DNA of 64,000 bases from Nostoc sp. ATCC 43529 (GTDB lineage: Bacteria; Cyanobacteriota; Cyanobacteriia; Cyanobacteriales; Nostocaceae): positions 434,001-498,000 of the forward strand of contig LWTK01000036.1 of NCBI GenBank assembly GCA_003326205.1, written 5' to 3'. Under the pieces are notes generated by a model. That model worked only from the letters and a program-made list of their open reading frames with translations, was not told where the DNA came from and searched no databases. The translations under genes were made by a program, and so were the position numbers. How positions within the stretch are numbered: the first letter of the stretch is position 1; each line of letters starts with the position of its first letter. Of the stretch, positions 45,706-56,218 are shown piece by piece.

Positions 45706-46845
45706 TAAACCAAATAACTTTGCTAATCTTGCACGAAACTGACTATATTCATAAGCTTCAATAGTTTTTTGTTGCAGATATTCTGGTTGATAAATCGCTG
45801 GATTTGAGAAATTACCTTGCAAAATTTGAATGAGATTATCAGTTATTTCTTCGACGTTATCAGGGTCAACTAAACATCCCAATTTTCCTTGGGCTAATGG
45901 GTCTACAGAACCATCTTGATTACCCGCCAATACGGGTTTACCACAAGCTAACGCTTCTAGATAAACAATACCAAATCCTTCGCCTTTACTAGGCATAGCA
46001 AAAACATCGCAGAGATTGTAATGAGCGCATAATTCTTCGTCTGGTATAAATCCGGCAATGGTAATAGAATCTTCCAGATCTAAGCTGTTAACTAAAGCTT
46101 TAATTCGAGGTAAATCATCTCCTTTACCTCCAAGAATAAAGCGAACATCTGGAATTTGCGATCGCACTTTCACTAAAGCATGAATAATTTGGTCATATCC
46201 CTTATATTTTGCCATGCGTCCCAGGCGCGTTACCGTCAGAATTACAGGCTGATTATTTCTTAAATTGTAGCGTTTAAGTAACTCAGTAGGTTTTGGCTTA
46301 ATTTGAAATTGTTTAGCATCAAATGTATTAGGCAAAACCACAATTTTTTGAGGCTCGATATCTGTTTCTGCAAGCAAGCGCTGGCGAGTGTAATTACTAA
46401 CACTAATAATTCTGTCTGCTTTTTTTAATGCTAATTTTGTAATTTTGCTATCAATCTCCCAAACGTCTAAGCCATGAGCAACTACCCAGTAAGGTATTCC
46501 CGTTATCAGTTTGAGAACATAACAAGCGGTGGCATAGTTAACATGGGTTGATATAACTATAGTAGGACGTTGCAAAATACCGAAAATTATTATTTTGATA
46601 GCAAATAAAAGAGTCTGTAATAATCTTGGGAAATGTCCAAAGTAATGAAATTTTGTTGAATTTAAAAATTCCAAATTTGGATCTTTTTTTAAATTGCGTT
46701 TATCATACTTAAGAAACACATCATAATTAGCTTCAGGATATAAATCTTGTAATGCTCTCAGCAAAAAGATTGAATAAACTTGAATACCTCCTTTAAAACC
46801 AAATATATTGGGAAATATTAAGTGAAAATGATATTTATTTTTCAT
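45667..46845 (-). CDS. Glycosyltransferase family 4 protein
   Basis: Taking the ATG at 46845 ([24 protein letters not shown]) gives 392 residues; a Met five residues upstream is also possible. GT-B fold: FKGGIQ near the N terminus, [10 protein letters not shown], and the C-terminal donor block [27 protein letters not shown] with the E-x7-E motif. It adds a sugar from a nucleotide donor to a surface glycan. The last residues (REQAIGKRQ) come from the tandem repeat. Downstream of the polymerase gene on the same strand, so probably one locus. Confidence 0.85.
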   Translation of the reverse strand: MKNKYHFHLIFPNIFGFKGGIQVYSIFLLRALQDLYPEANYDVFLKYDKRNLKKDPNLEFLNSTKFHYFGHFPRLLQTLLFAIKIIIFGILQRPTIVISTHVNYATACYVLKLITGIPYWVVAHGLDVWEIDSKITKLALKKADRIISVSNYTRQRLLAETDIEPQKIVVLPNTFDAKQFQIKPKPTELLKRYNLRNNQPVILTVTRLGRMAKYKGYDQIIHALVKVRSQIPDVRFILGGKGDDLPRIKALVNSLDLEDSITIAGFIPDEELCAHYNLCDVFAMPSKGEGFGIVYLEALACGKPVLAGNQDGSVDPLAQGKLGCLVDPDNVEEITDNLIQILQGNFSNPAIYQPEYLQQKTIEAYEYSQFRARLAKLFGLVGNREQAIGKRQ

Positions 46846-46934
46846 ATGTGTTTTCAGCATTCCAACTAATTTAAACTATTTGCTATGGGACTCATATTTG
46901 ATTTTTGAAAAAAGCTAAGTACACTAAATCTTCT

Positions 46935-46990
46935 AGAACCCTATTGCCTTTTGCCTTTTGCCTTTTGCCTGTTGCCTTTTGCCTATCTAC
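46935..46990. repeat. TTGCCTTTTGCCT tandem repeat
   Basis: Several TTGCCTT units in the gap between the GT4 and polymerase genes; non-coding. Confidence 0.7.
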
Positions 46991-47038
46991 GCAAATAATT
47001 TCAGTAATCAAACCGGATTCCTATAGATGACAAAACTA

Positions 47039-48289
47039 TTATTCAGAAGTAAGCAGCGGAGTCAGAGATTGCATTTCTGAATTTTCTGGCACAACTTTTC
47101 GAGAATTTATTGCTGCTGCTAGAAAATAAAATTCAATAGTTGTAAATGTATAATCTTCGGCAAAAAAATCTGGCAATTGAGATGCTAAAAACATCATAAT
47201 TGGAGCGATCGCTACGGGATTAGCATATTTAACTTTAGATGCAATTATTACTAAAAAGTTAATAAAAATAAGTAATCCTGGAACTCCTTCTTCTACAAGC
47301 ACATTTAAAAATATATTGTGTGCATGAAAACCTTTAGGCCCAAAAACTTTGGTTCCTATATGTTCTGCAAAAACTCCTACACCTATACCAGTCACTGGCC
47401 TTTTAATAGTTTCAATAATAGCTGCCTTCCAAAGGGCAAACCTTGACAACGCCGTTCCTACAGGACTAGGAAGTGTAATTTCACTTGGATTTGCTGAAAA
47501 TAAATTAATTAATGGAAATATTTTACTATCTACCAAACCTATTCTATATGTAGATACTGGTATAGTTAGAATACACAAAAGCCATAGACTTAGAATAGCG
47601 ATCGCTCTTTTGAAATCAATAATTTTATATACCAATAAAATCATTAAACCAAAAATAAAAATTAGCCAAGCGTTTCTGCTGGCAGACAAAGCAAGGGATA
47701 TTAAAAAAATAAATTCACTTGTATATAATTCGATTGTAGAAATTTTATTTTGTTTTTCTAAAGTTAAACTTAAACATAAACCAATACCCATTATTACTCC
47801 AAATTGATTTGGATTTTGCATTATTGAACCAATTTGAGGATAAAAGCTGGGAAATTTTAATAGTTCAAAAATCCAGTGATTCGGAACTAAAGCTTCTAAA
47901 AAGCCCAATACTCCAATTATTTGTAATAAGTACAATATACAACGATAGTAAAATGTCAAAGATGAAGTTTTGAGCTTTCTAAAAGTTAAAACTAGAAAAG
48001 CAAAAAACAATATAAAATAACTAGAATATTTAACACTATAAGTAATAGCAGTACTGGTGAATTGACTAGTTAAGGATGAAACCCACATCCATACATACAA
48101 TATTCCTAAAGATATCAAAATAGTTTTATTATTTTTAATAAATTCTCTTGTGTCTTTTAAAGATAAACTAATAATCCCAAAGCTGAAAGCAGGTAGTAAT
48201 AAATAATGAATACCAATATTGAGTCCTGGAAATTTAATTCGCCCTAAAAGCGAAGAAAATAGTATCAATAGGAAGAATATATTAATCAT
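47039..48289 (-). CDS. O-antigen polymerase/ligase-type membrane protein
   Basis: A 416-residue integral membrane protein with ten to eleven helices. The block ALSASRNAWLIF and the late segment TGIGVGVFAEHIGTKVFGPKGFHAHNIFLNVLVEEGV match the Wzy_C/O-antigen ligase signature (G-x-G...HNxxL). It would polymerise or ligate glycan repeat units on the periplasmic side. Lies between the GT4 and the kinase genes on the minus strand. Different from the other ligase-like gene at 10.7 kb in having no repeat insert. Confidence 0.8.
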   Translation of the reverse strand: MINIFFLLILFSSLLGRIKFPGLNIGIHYLLLPAFSFGIISLSLKDTREFIKNNKTILISLGILYVWMWVSSLTSQFTSTAITYSVKYSSYFILFFAFLVLTFRKLKTSSLTFYYRCILYLLQIIGVLGFLEALVPNHWIFELLKFPSFYPQIGSIMQNPNQFGVIMGIGLCLSLTLEKQNKISTIELYTSEFIFLISLALSASRNAWLIFIFGLMILLVYKIIDFKRAIAILSLWLLCILTIPVSTYRIGLVDSKIFPLINLFSANPSEITLPSPVGTALSRFALWKAAIIETIKRPVTGIGVGVFAEHIGTKVFGPKGFHAHNIFLNVLVEEGVPGLLIFINFLVIIASKVKYANPVAIAPIMMFLASQLPDFFAEDYTFTTIEFYFLAAAINSRKVVPENSEMQSLTPLLTSE

Positions 48290-48470
48290 AATTTTTGATT
48301 TTGCGAATAATTTTTGACAAGATAAAACCTAGATTAAAACCCACATTTATAGGTTTAAGCGGAGATTTTGATATTTTTCCAAATTATAAATTTCAATCCT
48401 GTGGAGGATATTATCACAATATAGTCCCCCACTGATATCAAGCTTGCAATTAATTTACTATCAGCAGTTT

Positions 48471-50573
48471 TTATTGAATTGTCTGCCAAATTTTCAAAAT
48501 ATTTTCACCACTTCCACCGCCAGCAATAGTCTGTCCATCTGGGCTGATAGCAACAGTATAAATATATCCAGAACCCGTCTCTAAAGTGCGGATTTTTACT
48601 CCTGTGATTGGATTCCACAGTTTGATAGTCCTGTCACTGCTGCCAGTTACAAGGGTGATATTATTTAAAGTTGTCTTTGGCAAAAAGGCGACGGAGTTAA
48701 TCTTATCATTATGTCCTTTTAATGTGTGCATTAACTTTCCCGTTTCCAGATTCCACAATTTAATTGTTTTGTCATTACTGCCACTGGCAAGGGTTTTGCC
48801 ATCAGGAGCAAAAGCCACTGAAAGAACTGAGCCACCATGTCCATTTAACGTGCGGATTAACTTTCCTGTCTCCAAATTCCACAGCTTAATTGTTTTATCC
48901 CAACTACCACTGGCAAGGGTTTTGCCATCAGGACTGAAAACTACAGATTGAACGCCATTTTTATGTCCTTCAAGAGTGCGGATTAACTTTCCTGTCTCCA
49001 GATTCCACAGTTTGATTTTTGTATCCTTACTAGCACTTCCACTGGCGAGGATTTTGCCATTAGGACTAAAATTCACCGAGGTAACTCCGTCAGTATGTCC
49101 TTCGAGAATGCGAATTAACTGTCCAGTTTCCACATTCCACAGTTTAATTTTCGTGTCTGCACTTCCACTGGCGAGGGTTTTGCTATCAGGACTAAAAGCT
49201 ATAGTCCAAATCCAATTGGAATGTCCTTCGAGGGAGTGGATTTCTTGTTTACTTCCTAGATTCCATAGCTTGATTGTCTTGTCGTCGCTAGCACTACCAA
49301 GGGTTGTACCATCAGGACTGAAGGCTACGGAATTCACATCGCTGGAATGGCCTTTGAGAGATTTGGCTAGATAAGGGACTTCCAAGATGTTTTTTGCAGG
49401 GGAACTTACAGGCTGAGAAATCGGTTCAGAAAGCTGGCTGACTTCATCCGGACGAGTTTGGAAATACCAAAGTCCCCCTAGTCCCAACACCAAAACGCTA
49501 GTACCTAACAGCAGTGGAGTTTTGAGTTTGTTATTTGGTTTTGATAAACCTGGGGCTGCGTTTGCTTTGTTATTGGGTTTTGGTGAAGCTGGAGCTGTAT
49601 TTGCTGAAGTAGTTGTAAATGTTGGTGTCAGTATAGTTGGCGGAACTGATGGCAATGGTGGTAGCTTCGATGTTAGGTCAGTGAGAACTTCATCAGCCGA
49701 CTGGTAGCGCTTTTGGATGTCGAGTTGCAACAGCTTATCGAAAACTTCAGCCAACTCCACAGACACAGTAATTTCGTCTCTACCTGGAGAATTCAAATAT
49801 TGTCGCCACGAGCCAACCCAACTATAACCCTGTTGTAGCCACAGTTGAGATGGACGAACCCCAGTCAGTAGATGAAAACAAGTTGCTCCCAAACTGAATA
49901 AATCACTGGCTGGGTAAGCTTTGCCATCTTGCATTTGTTCCAGCGCTGTATAGCCATGTGAGCCAATGACAGTGCCAATTTTAGTCTGCACTGTTGCTGT
50001 TAGCTGCTTAGAAGCTCCAAAATCAATTAACACTAATCGCCCATCACTTTGACGGCGAATAATATTTTGTGGCTTAATATCTCGGTGAATCACTCCTAGT
50101 GCATGAATAAACTTCAGCACTGGCAATAAATCTAGTAAAAGTTCTCGAACCTCTATTTCGTTATAGCTTCCCCGGCTTTCCCATTCTTTGAGCAAGTTTT
50201 GTCCATCAATAAATTGTTGTACTAAAAATAAATAGCCGTTCTGCTCAAAATAAGCCAATAAAGTGGGAATTTGCGGATGTTCAGCTAATTGTTGAAGTCG
50301 GCTGGCTTCTTGTTTAAATAATTCAATAGCCTTTGTTAGTGGGCCGGTTCCTTGAAGTTTTGGTGCAAATTGTTTGACAACACAGCATTCATTGAGCTTG
50401 TGTACATCTTCCGCTAGATAGGTTCTGCCAAATCCGCCCTCATCTGATAATACCTGAGTCGGACGATAGCGACCTCCCAGTAGGGGTATCAATTCCGCTC
50501 GACAATTGTGGCAATACTTGTTTTCATCAGGATTTTGGGGTTTTTGGCAGTCGGGATTCACACAACAAAGCAT
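48471..50573 (-). CDS. Ser/Thr protein kinase with zinc ribbon, TM helix and WD40 propeller
   Basis: A 700-residue protein. Cys3/4, Cys9, Cys21 and Cys24 form a short zinc ribbon. The kinase domain has a glycine loop (DEGGFGRTYLAED), Lys67 in VVKQ, HRDIKPQN (163-170) and DFG (184-186), all intact, so it is probably active. A TM helix (LLLGTSVLVLGLGGLWYF) near 355 leads to seven WD40 repeats (about 405-700; units such as LKGHSSDVNSVAFSPDG...IKLWNL). Such cyanobacterial kinases link an external sensor propeller to intracellular phosphorylation. The topology places kinase and propeller on opposite sides if the helix spans the membrane. Confidence 0.93.
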   Translation of the reverse strand: MLCCVNPDCQKPQNPDENKYCHNCRAELIPLLGGRYRPTQVLSDEGGFGRTYLAEDVHKLNECCVVKQFAPKLQGTGPLTKAIELFKQEASRLQQLAEHPQIPTLLAYFEQNGYLFLVQQFIDGQNLLKEWESRGSYNEIEVRELLLDLLPVLKFIHALGVIHRDIKPQNIIRRQSDGRLVLIDFGASKQLTATVQTKIGTVIGSHGYTALEQMQDGKAYPASDLFSLGATCFHLLTGVRPSQLWLQQGYSWVGSWRQYLNSPGRDEITVSVELAEVFDKLLQLDIQKRYQSADEVLTDLTSKLPPLPSVPPTILTPTFTTTSANTAPASPKPNNKANAAPGLSKPNNKLKTPLLLGTSVLVLGLGGLWYFQTRPDEVSQLSEPISQPVSSPAKNILEVPYLAKSLKGHSSDVNSVAFSPDGTTLGSASDDKTIKLWNLGSKQEIHSLEGHSNWIWTIAFSPDSKTLASGSADTKIKLWNVETGQLIRILEGHTDGVTSVNFSPNGKILASGSASKDTKIKLWNLETGKLIRTLEGHKNGVQSVVFSPDGKTLASGSWDKTIKLWNLETGKLIRTLNGHGGSVLSVAFAPDGKTLASGSNDKTIKLWNLETGKLMHTLKGHNDKINSVAFLPKTTLNNITLVTGSSDRTIKLWNPITGVKIRTLETGSGYIYTVAISPDGQTIAGGGSGENILKIWQTIQ

Positions 50574-51085
50574 ACTGGGAATCCATTTCCATATTGGGGT
50601 ATATATTCATTTTAAGTCATGCAGTATAATCTCTCTTGTTAGTTAATCTTACTCAGATACCATCCAAATCGCTAATTTCCTTACCTCATCAGGTATTCAA
50701 CAATTTAGATAACTTGAAAAAAGTTGCGATCGCACAATGTCTTTTCAGCAATTGATTGGCGTTAATTCCACATATCCATTGTCTATGCATTCTCGATTGA
50801 GTAGTCGGGCATCATCTGGCTGAGTTTGGCAAAAATATCAGGGCAAAAATCCGAAAAGCAGTAATTTCAGTTTGTAGCTCAGTATATACCTACCAATTTG
50901 GAATTTACTCTGGTAGTCTAAATTGAGTAAGGCATCGGAATTCAGAAGATTTCAAAAATCACCAAGTGGAATTTGAATTTAGCCTACACAAAATTTTCAC
51001 TTGATTGAACTGGGGTAAAAATAGGAAATATTAAATTTATTCCCTAAATACAAACAAAATTTTCAGCAAACTTAGGAGCGTAATC
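50574..51085. other. Divergent intergenic region, 512 bp
   Basis: Holds promoters for the kinase gene and the PPC protein gene. It contains one HIP1 site near 50728, unique sequence, and no reading frame of note. Confidence 0.55.
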
Positions 51086-52306
51086 ATGCTAGGAGAAAAC
51101 AACAGCTATCGTCACAAATTAAATCAATTTTTAATTTGTTGCTTGAGTAGTAGTTTGTTGATCGCAAGTAATGGGCTGCCTATCAGTGCTTTGGGAAAAC
51201 CTCAAAATTCTCAAAACTTTTTAATTGCTAAATCTCCAGATGAAAGGCAGCCAGAAGCAGTGAAGAAAGGAATTGAACAGATTCCTGTTTCTAACGCAAT
51301 ATCTCCAAGACGGAAACAATCTGTTGACTCACCAATACAACAGCAAACTCGTCGTATATCGTCTAATACAGGAAATTCCCAACGTTCTTCTAGCACTGCA
51401 AATAATGGTGGTTCTAGATCCTCTGGACGTAGAGTTGCTAATTCTAATTCCAACGGGAATCGTGCAAATAATGGTGGTTCTAGATCCTCTGGACGGAGAG
51501 TTGCTAACTCAAACACGAATCGTTCTAATGGTGGTTCAGCCAGAGTTCGCAAGCCAAGTACTAATGTAGCTGTAAACAACCAAAATATTCAGGAGTCACC
51601 AGCACCTATTTATAGAGAAATTAACTTTGTAGATGTCGCTTTGGGTATTCTGGATAAAAAAGACTTTCAATCTCAAGGTAGATATTTTCATTTCTACGAG
51701 TTTGAAGGTAGAGAAAATCAATTAGTTCAAATTAGACTTATTGGCAGTAATGATAACCGCAGAACAAATAACTTGAGTTTAAAACCGTTATTGTTTTTGC
51801 ACGATCCCGATAATAATATCATCGTTAGAAAAGGTGTTTTAGACAAAAACAGTGGTGGCGATGATGCCTTCATTTTTGCACGATTGCCTGTGAATGGTAC
51901 TTACAAGATTGCAGTTACTAGCCAAGACCCCGGAGAAATAGGTCGCTATAGTTTGGCTTTGAGGAATGATAGAGCTAGCTATACTTTAGATGAATCCGGT
52001 CAATTAAGCGCCAATAGTTCGACCTTGAAACAAAATGGTGGAGCTTACAATATTTCTAATTTTCAAGGAAGAAAAAATCAGCTGATCAGCATTCGCGTAG
52101 ATAGTGTTGACGAAGAGTTTTCTCCTTACGTCACCTTGCTCAATTCTAAAGGGCAGACCGTAGCCATAGATCAAAATAAAGACAAAGGTGGCGTATATAC
52201 TGCTTTAATTGACCGAGCTAGGTTACCTGAGGATGATACCTACTATATAGTTGTTACTTCCAAGAATCCACAGGAACGCGGTAAATATAGATTGACTATT
52301 TTTTAA
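51086..52306 (+). CDS. Exported protein with two PPC-like beta domains
   Basis: A 406-residue protein. Residues 15-35 (FLICCLSSSLLIASNGLPISA) are a signal peptide core. A low-complexity Ser/Asn/Arg linker (about 85-165) has two near-identical GGSRSSGRRVANSN units. Two bacterial pre-peptidase C-terminal (PPC)-like domains follow (about 180-295 and 300-406); each reads GRYFHFYEFEGRENQLVQIRL or GGAYNISNFQGRKNQLISIRV, then GTYKIAVTSQDPGEIGRYSLAL or DTYYIVVTSKNPQERGKYRLTIF. PPC domains occur on secreted proteases and surface proteins; no protease domain is present here. A binding or surface role is inferred. Confidence 0.75.
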   Translation: MLGENNSYRHKLNQFLICCLSSSLLIASNGLPISALGKPQNSQNFLIAKSPDERQPEAVKKGIEQIPVSNAISPRRKQSVDSPIQQQTRRISSNTGNSQRSSSTANNGGSRSSGRRVANSNSNGNRANNGGSRSSGRRVANSNTNRSNGGSARVRKPSTNVAVNNQNIQESPAPIYREINFVDVALGILDKKDFQSQGRYFHFYEFEGRENQLVQIRLIGSNDNRRTNNLSLKPLLFLHDPDNNIIVRKGVLDKNSGGDDAFIFARLPVNGTYKIAVTSQDPGEIGRYSLALRNDRASYTLDESGQLSANSSTLKQNGGAYNISNFQGRKNQLISIRVDSVDEEFSPYVTLLNSKGQTVAIDQNKDKGGVYTALIDRARLPEDDTYYIVVTSKNPQERGKYRLTIF

Positions 52307-52461
52307 ATGGGGTATGGGGTATGGGAAGGGGACAAGGGGACAAGGTAGCAATCTTTCTCCCTTGTCTCCCCCTTCTCCCTCATCTTCCTAGTTCGCAGTA
52401 CCCAGTCTCTTAATAAAGCATCAATTTATTTAAGTAGAACGGTGTGAAAAATTCAATGTTT

Positions 52462-52507
52462 GTAGTAAGGACTTTAGTCCGAAGGAAAGGGCTAAAGCCC
52501 TTACTAC
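52462..52507. repeat. GTAGTAAGG palindromic REP-like element
   Basis: GTAGTAAGGACTTTAGTCC and the inverse of GGGCTAAAGCCCTTACTAC match at 17 of 19 positions. It is in the gap between converging genes and could also act as a terminator. Confidence 0.65.
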
Positions 52508-52568
52508 GAGCTAAGTTTAGCTAACGTTATATTAGTTAACATACTTTGATTTATTCTCATCGACTTAC

Positions 52569-53840
52569 TTAAACTAAATTCCTTGCTTCTTCATAGACAG
52601 ACAAGTAAGAACGTGTAATTACTTCTAAACTAAATTCTTGTTTGGCTTTCTCACGAGCGCGTTCACAGAGTTTTTCATGGCGCTGTTTGTTCTCAAGCAC
52701 CCAAATAATTCCATTGGCTAAATCATCATCGCTAAAACACTTGGCTCGATAGCCATTTTTTTGGTGTTCAACAATATCTTTTAACCCTGTTGAGTCAAAA
52801 GAAACTACAGGTGTACCACAAGCTAGAGATTCAGAAGCCGTTTGTCCAAAAGCTTCTTCAATTGATGGCACAATCATCACATCTGCTGCTGAATAAAGAA
52901 GTAGGAGCTTATTTTCATCAGAGATTTTACCTTGGTAATGTATTTTAAAACCAAAATCAACAGGATTTTCTGGTTGAGATGCACCAAAAACAATAAGTTC
53001 TATCTTGTCTTTCCATTCACTAGCGCTTAATTTTTGTAATGCCCCTTGCAGCAGATAAAATCCCTTTCTTTGGTTACCAGTTGCGTTGAGCGCTCCGAAT
53101 AAAATTAGTTGCTTATTTTGCGGTAAATTAAGTAAGTGTCTTGCTGTTTGATGCTCAATAGGTTTATATATGTCAACATCTAAACCGTTGGGAATAACTT
53201 TGATAGGAGTATTTTGAAGTAATGAACTTGACTTAGTACATTCAGCAAGCCAGTTACTACAGGTGACAATGGTCAGTTTGAGATTTTGCCATGCTTTAGC
53301 TTTGCGCTTCCAAACCCAACTCGATAAATCAAAAGCTTGGTTACTAGCGAGTATAGGGCAATTTCCACAGGATTTTGTATAGCGATCGCACCCCTTACTA
53401 TAGCAACATCCCCCAGTAAAAGCCCACATATCTTGAAATGTCCAAACAATAGGCTTATTAAACTTTGCTATAGCTTCAATTGGTACAAATCCGTCACATA
53501 TCCAAAACAGATTAATAATATCTGGATTCAGATTAGCTATCTGCGAGGTAATGTTATTGGGGAGCCACTGTAAGCGCATATATATAGGATTTTGTTTGCT
53601 ATGACCGTAAAATTTTAGTGGTAAAGCATCCAAAGAAGGACGAAGTTTCGATATTATTGGGCCTAATTTGTTGGGATAACCAATTACAGTTGGATCGTCA
53701 ATTTTTTTATCTTGGACTAACATCCGAGAATTAATTCCTAACTTAAGTAGTCCCTGATGTAGCCTAAAAGCTGCGCGTGCATCTCCCGCTGCGGCTTCTG
53801 CTTTTGGTTCACAAGTACTCATCAACAGAGGCGAAATCAT
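52569..53840 (-). CDS. Glycosyltransferase family 4 protein
   Basis: A 423-residue GT-B enzyme. The N-terminal half contains GDARAAFRLHQGLLKLGINSRMLVQ, and the C-terminal half has KGFYLLQGALQKL, then PSIEEAFGQTASESLACGTPVVSFDSTGLKDIV, the nucleotide-sugar site with E-x7-E. The middle region has a Cys cluster (GGCCYSKGCDRYTKSCGNCP) found in a subset of these enzymes, possibly metal-binding. Single gene between intergenic repeats, but within the polysaccharide region. Confidence 0.85.
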   Translation of the reverse strand: MISPLLMSTCEPKAEAAAGDARAAFRLHQGLLKLGINSRMLVQDKKIDDPTVIGYPNKLGPIISKLRPSLDALPLKFYGHSKQNPIYMRLQWLPNNITSQIANLNPDIINLFWICDGFVPIEAIAKFNKPIVWTFQDMWAFTGGCCYSKGCDRYTKSCGNCPILASNQAFDLSSWVWKRKAKAWQNLKLTIVTCSNWLAECTKSSSLLQNTPIKVIPNGLDVDIYKPIEHQTARHLLNLPQNKQLILFGALNATGNQRKGFYLLQGALQKLSASEWKDKIELIVFGASQPENPVDFGFKIHYQGKISDENKLLLLYSAADVMIVPSIEEAFGQTASESLACGTPVVSFDSTGLKDIVEHQKNGYRAKCFSDDDLANGIIWVLENKQRHEKLCERAREKAKQEFSLEVITRSYLSVYEEARNLV

Positions 53841-54386
53841 TTTTATATTAACTACTCTAATTCTGTGGACTTGAGACTAAAGGTGAGCGATGGCAAAATA
53901 AGATTCACACAATTGTGAATCAAAAAAATAGACAATAGCAGAAGTAGCAACTTTCCAAAAAATAAAAATCTGAGTTAGTCGAAGCTTTACTCAAAAGTGC
54001 CATAGACTTCCCCCAAATAAATCTATATTTAGTAGGAACCAAGGGCGATCGCTCAATATTCGAGTCAATGGTGCAAAAGACAACAGATACAGCAGTTTGT
54101 AACTACAGGGTTTTTGAGGTAAATGAAGTACACAGGTAGGGGCAAAACAGCTGTCATTGGTGTCAACTTAAGGTGAAACCCCCTTTGCGACAAGGTTTTG
54201 CCCTCACCCCCAGCCCCTCTCCCTTTGGGAGAGGGGAGCCAGAAATTAAATTCCCTCCCCTTGACAAGGGGAGGGTTAGGGTGGGGTAAAGAAAGGACTG
54301 GTACTGATTCGATAACTTGTGTATACACCGTAGCTTTTTAAGCAGGGCTGGGGGTGAGATCAAAATCCTGTACATCGAATTCACCT
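53841..54386. other. Intergenic repeat region
   Basis: Contains CCCTCACCCCCAGCCCCTCTCCC / GGGAGAGGGGAGCC and CCCTCCCCTTGACAAGGGGAGGG inverted units at 54200-54290, a widespread Nostoc intergenic repeat. No gene. Confidence 0.6.
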
Positions 54387-56216
54387 TTATTTAGTGTGCC
54401 AGCTGTGTAAGTCGTAACAGGCATACATGGCGGCGTATCGTCCACCTAAGCGCAGCAATTGTTTGTGGGTACCTTGTTCTAGAATTTGGCCGTTTTCGAT
54501 GTAAAAAATTAAGTCGGCTTCCTCGATCGCTCTGAGGTTATGAGACACTACAAAGGTGGTGCGTTTGTGAGTTAAGCGATCGAGTGCTTCGTTGACGGCG
54601 CGTTCGTTTTCGTTGTCTAAGCCAGTGGTCGGCTCATCTAAAATTACAATCGCACCTTGACGAATGGCAGCACGAGCAATGGAAATTCTCTGCCGTTGTC
54701 CCCCTGAAAGTGTTGCCCCTCTCTCTCCCAATATTGTCTCGTAGCCTTCAGGTAAGGCCATAATAAAATCGTGGGCGTTTGCCAGACGCGCAGCTCGTTC
54801 AATTTCTCGGTCACAAGCCCCCAAACAACCGTAGGCAATGTTATCTCTGACAGTTGCAGCAAATAAAATCGTATCTTGCAGCACCACGCTAATTTGCTGG
54901 CGGAGAGATTGCAGTTTGTACTGGCGCAAGTCATGACCATCGACTAAAATTCGCCCTGACAATGGGTCATAAAGGCGTAACAGTAAACTTACTAAGGTGG
55001 ATTTTCCGCCACCGGATGGCCCCACTAAGGCGACACGTTGACCGGGTTGCACCTCAAAACTGATGTTGTGCAAGATTCTCTTTGTCGGTTCATAGGCAAA
55101 GCTGACATTTTCAAACCGCACGCCGCCCCGCAAAGGCGGTGCGTTAATTGCTCCCCGCGCATCGCGGATGTCGGGTACTGTGTCTAGCACATCTAGGATG
55201 CGTTCGCCGGAGGCGGTAGCTTTAGCGATTTGTCCGGTATACTTGGCAAGTTGACGCATCGGTTTAAAAGCAATCCGGAGATAGTTGACAAATACAAGTA
55301 AATCCCCTGGTGTGATTGCTTGCTTTAATACCAGCTGCACGCCCCGCCATAAGACCAAAGCAGTGGCAATACCTACTAGCAGTTCTACCACCCGTTCTAA
55401 ACCGGCTGCTAGTTTTTGCGCTTTGGCACTTTCTTTTAAACTTTGGCGGTTATGGCGAGAAAAACTATTCTCCAGTATGTGTTGTAGGGACAGGGCTTGC
55501 ACAACTTTGATAGCCCCGATGGATTCTGCTGCTGTTGCTGCCATTGCACCTTCGCGTTGACGTTGCGATCGCACTACTTGGCGGATGCGTTTTGTCAACC
55601 GTATGGTACAAAAAATAAACAAGGGAAATACAGCGACAGCCATCAGCGCTAATTCCCAATTTAGCCAGAACATCACAAAAATCATGCCCACTAAGGTGAG
55701 AGAATGGGCAATCAATGGTAATACTGCCATCACCGTCACCTCCCGCAGCCGTTCAATGTCGGAGGTAACGCGGGTAATTAAGTCGCCTGTTTTGGCTTTG
55801 TGGTGAAATGACAGCGAAAGGTTTTGCAAATGACTGTAAAGTTGAGAGCGAATTTCAGTCAATACATTGCTAGCTGCCAGCGCCATCCCCACTACACTAA
55901 AGTAAGCAGCAGTAGCCCGAAGTAAAGCGATCGCTACTAACCCCAATGTCAAAGTTGTTAATAGGGCAAACTGTCCCAGTCCTGATAACAGAGGAATTCC
56001 CAAAGACTGAGGCCGAAAACCAGGTACAAAAATATAGTCAAAAATGAACTTTAGCGGCCAGGGTTCCAGCAAATGCAAGAAAATCTCAGCCATCAGCGCC
56101 ACAAAAGAAACAATCAGCAGCGTCTTTTGTTTGCTCAACTGAGGTGAAAATCGCCGCAAAATCCTCACAATTCCCGGTAAAGCTGCCCTCAGACTTTTGG
56201 AATCTCTAGCCGCCAT
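54387..56216 (-). CDS. ABC exporter (TM plus ATPase half-transporter)
   Basis: A 609-residue half-transporter with six TM helices in residues 30-310 and an ATPase domain after about 350. Walker A is GPSGGGKST, Q-loop SVVLQDT, signature LSGGQRQRIS, Walker B VILDEPTTGLD and switch VSHNL. No C39 peptidase domain is present at the N terminus, so it is not a peptide-maturing exporter. The family (MsbA-like) exports lipid-linked glycans or lipids. Its start is 2 nt after the GT2 gene's stop, so both are on one transcript. Confidence 0.92.
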   Translation of the reverse strand: MAARDSKSLRAALPGIVRILRRFSPQLSKQKTLLIVSFVALMAEIFLHLLEPWPLKFIFDYIFVPGFRPQSLGIPLLSGLGQFALLTTLTLGLVAIALLRATAAYFSVVGMALAASNVLTEIRSQLYSHLQNLSLSFHHKAKTGDLITRVTSDIERLREVTVMAVLPLIAHSLTLVGMIFVMFWLNWELALMAVAVFPLFIFCTIRLTKRIRQVVRSQRQREGAMAATAAESIGAIKVVQALSLQHILENSFSRHNRQSLKESAKAQKLAAGLERVVELLVGIATALVLWRGVQLVLKQAITPGDLLVFVNYLRIAFKPMRQLAKYTGQIAKATASGERILDVLDTVPDIRDARGAINAPPLRGGVRFENVSFAYEPTKRILHNISFEVQPGQRVALVGPSGGGKSTLVSLLLRLYDPLSGRILVDGHDLRQYKLQSLRQQISVVLQDTILFAATVRDNIAYGCLGACDREIERAARLANAHDFIMALPEGYETILGERGATLSGGQRQRISIARAAIRQGAIVILDEPTTGLDNENERAVNEALDRLTHKRTTFVVSHNLRAIEEADLIFYIENGQILEQGTHKQLLRLGGRYAAMYACYDLHSWHTK

Positions 56217-56218
56217 TA

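Noticed and set aside
54387..56216. Bacteriocin exporter for the peptide at 62639
   Set aside because: The protein lacks the N-terminal C39 peptidase domain and is linked to a glycosyltransferase instead.
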